DNA of 64,000 bases from Ophioderma brevispina (taxonomy: Eukaryota; Echinodermata; Ophiuroidea; Amphilepidida; Ophiodermatidae), in assembly GCA_023653785.1 (NCBI GenBank), contig JAMKCH010035811.1, forward strand, positions 1 through 64,000, read 5' to 3'. This document shows, one piece after another, positions 59,510 to 64,000 of this stretch. The translations under genes were made by a program, and so were the position numbers. The notes beneath the pieces are model-generated. The model made no database searches, was not told where the DNA came from, and was given only the letters and a program-made list of their open reading frames with translations. The first letter of the stretch is position 1. Each line of letters starts with the position of its first letter.

Positions 59510-61060
59510 ATGGTGCGTTTAACGCAAGAAGAGTTTGTTCAAGATGTTACGTGGGAGACGTGTGATGTGCTCAAAACCGCCGGACTTAATGGATTTGGTC
59601 AAGTATTATGGGATGGAAGGTAGGCATTCCATGAGTGTGGGGTGAAAAAAACAGTTAATGAAAAATCAGTTGATAACCCACTTGTGAAGAGATTTGTTTA
59701 ATGAGGGATGTTGAAAAAAAATAGTGGAAATCAGGAAGAGTCAGATAGTGCTTTGAAAATGAAACCAGATGGAAATGCACAAATGCAAATATAATATGGC
59801 CACCCAAATTACAAATGCAAGAGAAAGAAAGACTAGATAGGTTAGAAAAGGAAGAAGAAAAGGAAAGGCAAGCAAATTACAATTAGAGAAGGAAAAACTT
59901 GGGAATTAGAAAAGGCACTAAAACAACAGGAACTAGATTGCCAAATTGCAATGGAACAAAAAGAAAAAGATGGACAGATTAAAATTGGAACAGAAAGAAA
60001 AAGAAGATAGGTTACAAAATGGAAAGAATGAAGTTGGCAGACGACATTGAAGCCAAACACAAAATTAAGAACAAGAAAAGTTAGAAAGGGAACATCAGGC
60101 TCCTCACACTCAGGGTTTGATGCACTAGGAAGATCAAATTGGTTCCAACATTAGGGAAACAGAAGTTGGCAAGTATTTTTTGCACTTCGAGAAGATTGCC
60201 GAAAGTTATTGAAGTGGCTAAAGAGCAATGGGACAAATTGCTTCAGAATGTGTTTATGGGAAAGCTAGAGAGATCTACTTCATTCCCCCACCTATCAATT
60301 GATCAGGCGGTGATTATGAAGTATAGTAGAGCAGTCTATTCTTAAGGACTATGAGTTAGTGCTGAGGCGTATAGGCAAAATTTCGGAGTGCGAAAAAACT
60401 TTGAGTGCAAACTCATGTCGGTTGCTAGAGTCAGGACAAAGTTTGGATAGGTGGCTTCCAAGGAAGTGAAACAAGCCTTCAATCAACTTAGGCAGGTGGT
60501 TTTAATGAGCGTTCAACAGTGCATTCTTGCCGATATTAAAACTCATTTGGATTGAACGCGATATCAACGATTTGAACAGGACAGCAAGCAACAATAGCAG
60601 ATGATTACGGCCCTCACACTAAGTTGAGAGTTCAGCAATAGTACGGGTGGACCTAGGTAAGTAAAGTCAGAAATTACAAGAGCTTAATTCAAATAGGCCT
60701 TACCAGAGAAGATCTTACAAAGTCATGGTACTATTTTAAAGTAAGGGACAGCATCAGGTTCCTCAAGTCAGGGGAATAAGGGTCCTTCTAGATACCAAAC
60801 CAAAGTCAGGGAATGGTTTAAGTACAGAGAAACTTGCACATATTGCAAGGTAGGTCATGTTATGGCAAGCTGTTGGAAGGAGTTGATGGGAAAAGAAAGA
60901 TGGCCATGAAAGCAGAAGTCTGCCCCCACAGGGTTGGTGCTGTGTCCCTTAGACAAACAGTTAGTTCCCAGGCATTAAGACAGAAATTGAAAGATGTTGA
61001 GTTGAGAAAGTTAGGGAAGACTTTGAACCATTGGGTTTTGGAGGTTTCAGTGTCGCGTGA
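59510..61060 (+). pseudogene. gag: coiled coil, SCAN-like capsid region, zinc knuckle
   Basis: Structural polyprotein of the Gmr1-like element. The ATG at 59,510 opens MVRLTQEEFVQDVTWETCDV and stops after 37 codons because of a lesion. Bases 59,800-60,070 read as a K/E-rich coiled coil in shifting frames (LEKEEEKE, ELDCQIAMEQKEKD). Bases 60,320-60,620 contain blocks recalling the SCAN-type domain (AYRQNFR-like, LRQVVL, KTHLD-like). The SCAN domain of vertebrates is thought to derive from Gmr1-like Gag. A nucleic-acid-binding knuckle CTYCKVGHVMASC is at 60,835-60,873; it has C-x2-C-x3-H-x4-C spacing, one residue short of the usual C-x2-C-x4-H-x4-C. Many frameshifts; not functional as written. 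Confidence 0.8.
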
Positions 61061-61079
61061 TGGTGACAAAACGTGATCC

Positions 61080-61400
61080 AAAACCTATAAGATCATGCGT
61101 GACACATGTTGTGCCCAGTCAGTAATTTTGGAGGGGTCATTGCCCTTTAATGAGTTAGTGCAACAGGTGAGAATGATTTGATCCAAAAAAAGGTATAGGT
61201 ATGGTATTATTAGTGTCCCTCTTCCAAGAGTGAATTTGAAGTCCGATTTGGTCTCAGGTACAGTCATAGTTGGAGTAAGGCCTGAACCTCCAGTCAAAAG
61301 GTGTTTGTTTCAATGTTGATTAGGGAAATGATTTGGCAGGCGGGAAGTACATCCCGAACCAATTACCCACAATCCCTGCACAGAAAATGATAGTGATGAG
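61080..61400 (+). pseudogene. Aspartic protease of the Gmr1-like element
   Basis: The usual RDTG(A/C)AQS catalytic block appears as RDTCCAQSV at 61,098-61,124. The catalytic Asp is present, but the following Gly of D-T/S-G is replaced by Cys. Downstream 'VIVGVRPE' and 'GNDLAGGK' blocks (near 61,262-61,345) are characteristic of the protease C-terminal part in this group. The reading frame shifts several times. Expected role: cleavage of Gag-Pol. It follows the zinc knuckle directly, as expected. Confidence 0.72.
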
Positions 61401-61639
61401 AGGAATAGTGCAGTTTATCCACCCTGTGCAGGTTATAGGCGTATGGTAGGAAGGATAGGAAAGCATGCTTGAAGCAATAGTGATAGGAAGGAGGAAGCCC
61501 TTGTCCCAAATTTAGATTTAGGGGACACGTTCATGGCAAAATAGATGAACCAGGTCAACTTCCCTATTCAGGGGAGACGTTCTCCAAACAAGAGTCCCAG
61601 GCTCTGAGAAGGTGCCATAGTGGGGAATAATGATGATGA

Positions 61640-62895
61640 TCCCTTAAGATACCAATGTTAGTTCTTGAACAGGAGAATGATCCTGCACTCAAGAGTTTTA
61701 GTCAAAGGGCAGTAACCCTGCAGGAGTCTGAGGATTTTCCTGGGTGTTTTTACAAACACATTGGTGTGCTGATGAGGAATGGAGGCCACCTGATGCTCGG
61801 GCAAAGGAGGTGGAAAGTGGGCATCAGGTAGTTGTCCAAAAGGTGTATCATAGGGATGTCATCAGCATGCCATGATAGTCCCAAGGACAGGACATTTAGG
61901 AGTCAAGAAGACACATGATAGGATTTTGACCCACTTTTGGGCCTACACTTCGAAAGGATGTCTCTGAATACTGTAGATCTGGTCATACTTGTCAAGTCGT
62001 TGGCAAACTAATCAGAAATTCCCGCCCGCTCCTCTGAAACCGAGACCGGCGTTCGGAGAGCCATTAGTAGGCGTTCATAGTTGACTGTGTGGGACCTCTC
62101 CCTAGGACTAATGTCGGGTGAAAGCAATACCATGGAGCTATCATGGTGCCTCTACCAGGTTGCCTGATGAAGCCATACCCTTGAGGGAAAAGGAGCAAAA
62201 ACCGAGTTCGTAGTGAAGTCTTTGACCAAGTTTTTCACTTCTTGTAGGCCTACCTAAAGTCAATTCAGTCAGATAGGGCTCAAATTTTACATTTGGCCAT
62301 TTCAGCAAGTGATTGTATGAGGTTAGGGGTAGAACAGTATCTGTCCAGTGCCTACCATTGCAGAGTCCCAAGGAGTTTAGAGAGATTCACCAAATCTGAA
62401 GAATATGATTAGGACTTACTGTTTGGAATTTGAGAAAGGACTGGGGATGAGGAGTTCACCTGTTTATTGTTGCTGCAAGGGGAAGCAGTCAGGAAGCCTA
62501 GGTGCAGTCCTTTTGAGTTAGTTTTTGGGCCTACAGTTCGCGGTCCTGAAATTCCTAAAAGAGAAATGGCTGAATGCTGAAACTGACACCAACCTTTTGG
62601 ACGATGTTTCCAAATTTTAAGTATAGGCTCCAATAGGGCAAATGAAATGCAGGGAGCAATTGAAGCAAGATCCAAGCCAAAATGAAGAAGTGGTATGACA
62701 AGTGCCAAGAGTGGGGTCGTTAGGCCCAGGAGACCAAGTGTAGTCTTGTTTTCCCAATCCTGAAATCCAGATTGCAGGCCAGTACATGGTCCCCTATACA
62801 AGTAGAGCACAAGTAAATGAAAGTTGACTTACTAGTCAAAACGCCAGATAGGCGTAAGAGTAGGCCAATTGTGCATGTAAAAATTGTGAAGGGTA
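61640..62895 (+). pseudogene. Integrase (HHCC, DDE core, GPY/F) placed before RT
   Basis: HHCC part: histidines at 61,871 (HDSP) and 61,893 (GHLGVKKTHDR) and the C-terminal Cys of GHTCQVVGK at 61,990. The preceding Cys of the C-x2-C pair appears as Gly. Core: first Asp in FIVDCVGPLP (62,083), second in KSIQSDRAQ (62,272). The Glu region near 62,360 is shifted out of frame but recognisable (SAYH...LERF). C-terminal GPY/F-type module at about 62,700-62,895 (LQAS..., KTPDRRKSR-like). Expected role: insertion of cDNA into the genome. It ends more than 100 bp before RT starts. Confidence 0.85.
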
Positions 62896-63039
62896 TGTAG
62901 GTAGAAATGATGATGGCAGTGCAAAACCAGTGCGCTCTGTAAGTCTTGCTGAGGAAAGTGCACATGATGAAATCATGAATCTGAAGTTGTAAATAATGCA
63001 AACAACGATGACAAAGCAGCTGACTATCCAATACCAATC

Positions 63040-64000
63040 AAGTTGCAAATTCAGATGTTGTCAAGAATTTGGCTACAAACACTAGGCCATCTTCAGAAAA
63101 TAACACAGTGTGAAATCAAGCGTTGATTTCATGAGTTGAGGATTATTTTTCCGATGGTCCTAGTAGAAACCACTGCTGATTATCATGATGTTGATGAGGG
63201 TGATTGTGCACCAATAAAAAACAGACCTTACAGAGTAAATCATATGACGAACGAACCCACCTCAACAAAGAGATAGAGACAGGTTGGAAACTCAAATAAT
63301 TGAACAGAGCAACAGTGAATGGAGTTCCCCATGTATTTTGTTCCAAAACCTGATGGTTCCTTAGGTTTTGTGGACAGATTTTCGAAGGGTAATCAATGTT
63401 CAAAGACTGAGTTTTCCACATACTCGTATTGGATGACATGCATGACGAACATTGAAATTCAAGTATGTCAGCAAAGTTTGCCTTTTAACGGGGTTTGGCA
63501 GTTCCCCTTATGATCGTGCGAAGAAATTCGGCATTTTGACGCCGGTATGGGCTTTTTCAGTATGGGTATGCCATTCGGTATTGAAACAACGCCCGGCAAC
63601 CCTTCCAAAAGAATGGTAAATAATTAGTGTGAATAGAAGGTGTGAAGCGTATGTTGATGATTTGATTGTGTACAGTCCATCTTGGGAACAGCAACATTGG
63701 GCAGCTCCATCGATTGTTTCAGAAATTGTCAGAAAAACAACCGACAGTAAAATTTAGTCAAGAGTGGGTTTTGCCATGCCAATGTCACATATTTAGGCCA
63801 TGTAGTGGTCAAGGCAAGGTCAAGCCTGTCAAGGATAAAGTTGAAGCAATTGAGAAATCCCCACACATAGTACAGGAAAGACAACTTCAGAATATTCTTA
63901 GGTATGGCTGGATATTACAGGAAGTGTTGTCCAAACTTTCAGATATTGCCAGTCCTTTGACAAATTTGTAGCCAAAAATGTCAAATTTGTTTGGTCACAT
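63040..64000 (+). pseudogene. Reverse transcriptase, 3'-incomplete at window end
   Basis: Begins with a linker and HDVDEGDCAPIKNRPYRV (near 63,187-63,240). Then come a NSEWSSPC block (63,310), a WTDFRRVIN-like block (63,372), the MPFG-type stretch near 63,568 and the catalytic YVDD at 63,650-63,661. The thumb region follows (WEQ...LHRLF, LGHVV-like, QGKVKPVKDKVEAI at 63,810-63,855) and then the GYYRK...NFSDIASPLT segment near 63,905-63,960. RNase H lies outside the window. Frameshifts occur about every 50-100 bases. It belongs to the same element as gag, protease and integrase upstream. Confidence 0.87.

Larger units (their letters stand above)
59373..64000 (+). mobile_element. Gmr1-like Ty3/gypsy retrotransposon, cut by window end
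   Basis: Domain order on the plus strand is primer-binding site (59,376), gag with coiled coil, SCAN-like region and zinc knuckle, aspartic protease, integrase with HHCC and GPY/F parts, then reverse transcriptase up to the window edge. Integrase before RT is the signature of Gmr1-like elements. RNase H and the 3' LTR would lie beyond base 64,000. The 5' LTR probably ends in 'gtaaca' at 59,372. Its start cannot be placed without the other LTR. All frames are interrupted by small indels, so it is inactive as written. Confidence 0.85.

Noticed and set aside
59842..60060. Minus-strand 72-codon hydrophobic frame
   Set aside because: It is the antisense of the lysine/glutamate-rich coiled-coil part of gag.

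Overview
The window is non-coding, AT-rich metazoan nuclear DNA that consists largely of repeats and transposon remains. I see no intact host gene, no tRNA or rRNA gene, no CRISPR array and no operon-like organisation. Every protein homology I recognise belongs to a retrotransposon or DNA transposon. The most diagnostic element is a Gmr1-like Ty3/gypsy retrotransposon (about 59.37-64.0 kb) whose integrase lies upstream of reverse transcriptase. That pol order was described from deuterostomes, so a marine deuterostome invertebrate is my best guess. The species cannot be read from this window.

Layout. 0-8.9 kb: C-rich and G-rich non-coding sequence with a tandem repeat of about 470 bp (1.34-2.54 kb). 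8.96-21.60 kb: two tandem copies, A and B, of a unit of about 6.2-6.5 kb, each carrying a decayed L2/CR1-like LINE. 21.64-22.72 kb: an inverted copy of the 470-bp repeat. 25.03-28.91 and 32.09-37.66 kb: two paralogous blocks, C and D, separated by a 5'-truncated LINE (28.91-30.85 kb) and a TTAA-flanked MITE. Block D contains a TIR transposon (33.51-35.15 kb) that is absent from block C. 38.6-39.1 kb: the C-terminal fragment of another LINE. 40-58.6 kb: mostly non-autonomous DNA elements, including hAT-like, piggyBac-like, T2/Kolobok-like, TA-flanked and 8-bp-TSD types. 59.37-64.0 kb: the Gmr1-like element, cut by the window end.

The two duplicated block pairs, A/B and C/D, show where elements inserted, because one copy serves as the empty site for the other. 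A/B divergence is dominated by 1-3 base insertions and deletions, long C runs interrupt otherwise homologous sequence, and every retrotransposon frame is broken. This fits decayed elements, an uncorrected long-read assembly, or both. Frameshifts here should therefore not be taken at face value.

No gene pathway operates in this window. The relationships that can be supported are insertion, nesting, duplication and inversion of mobile DNA.
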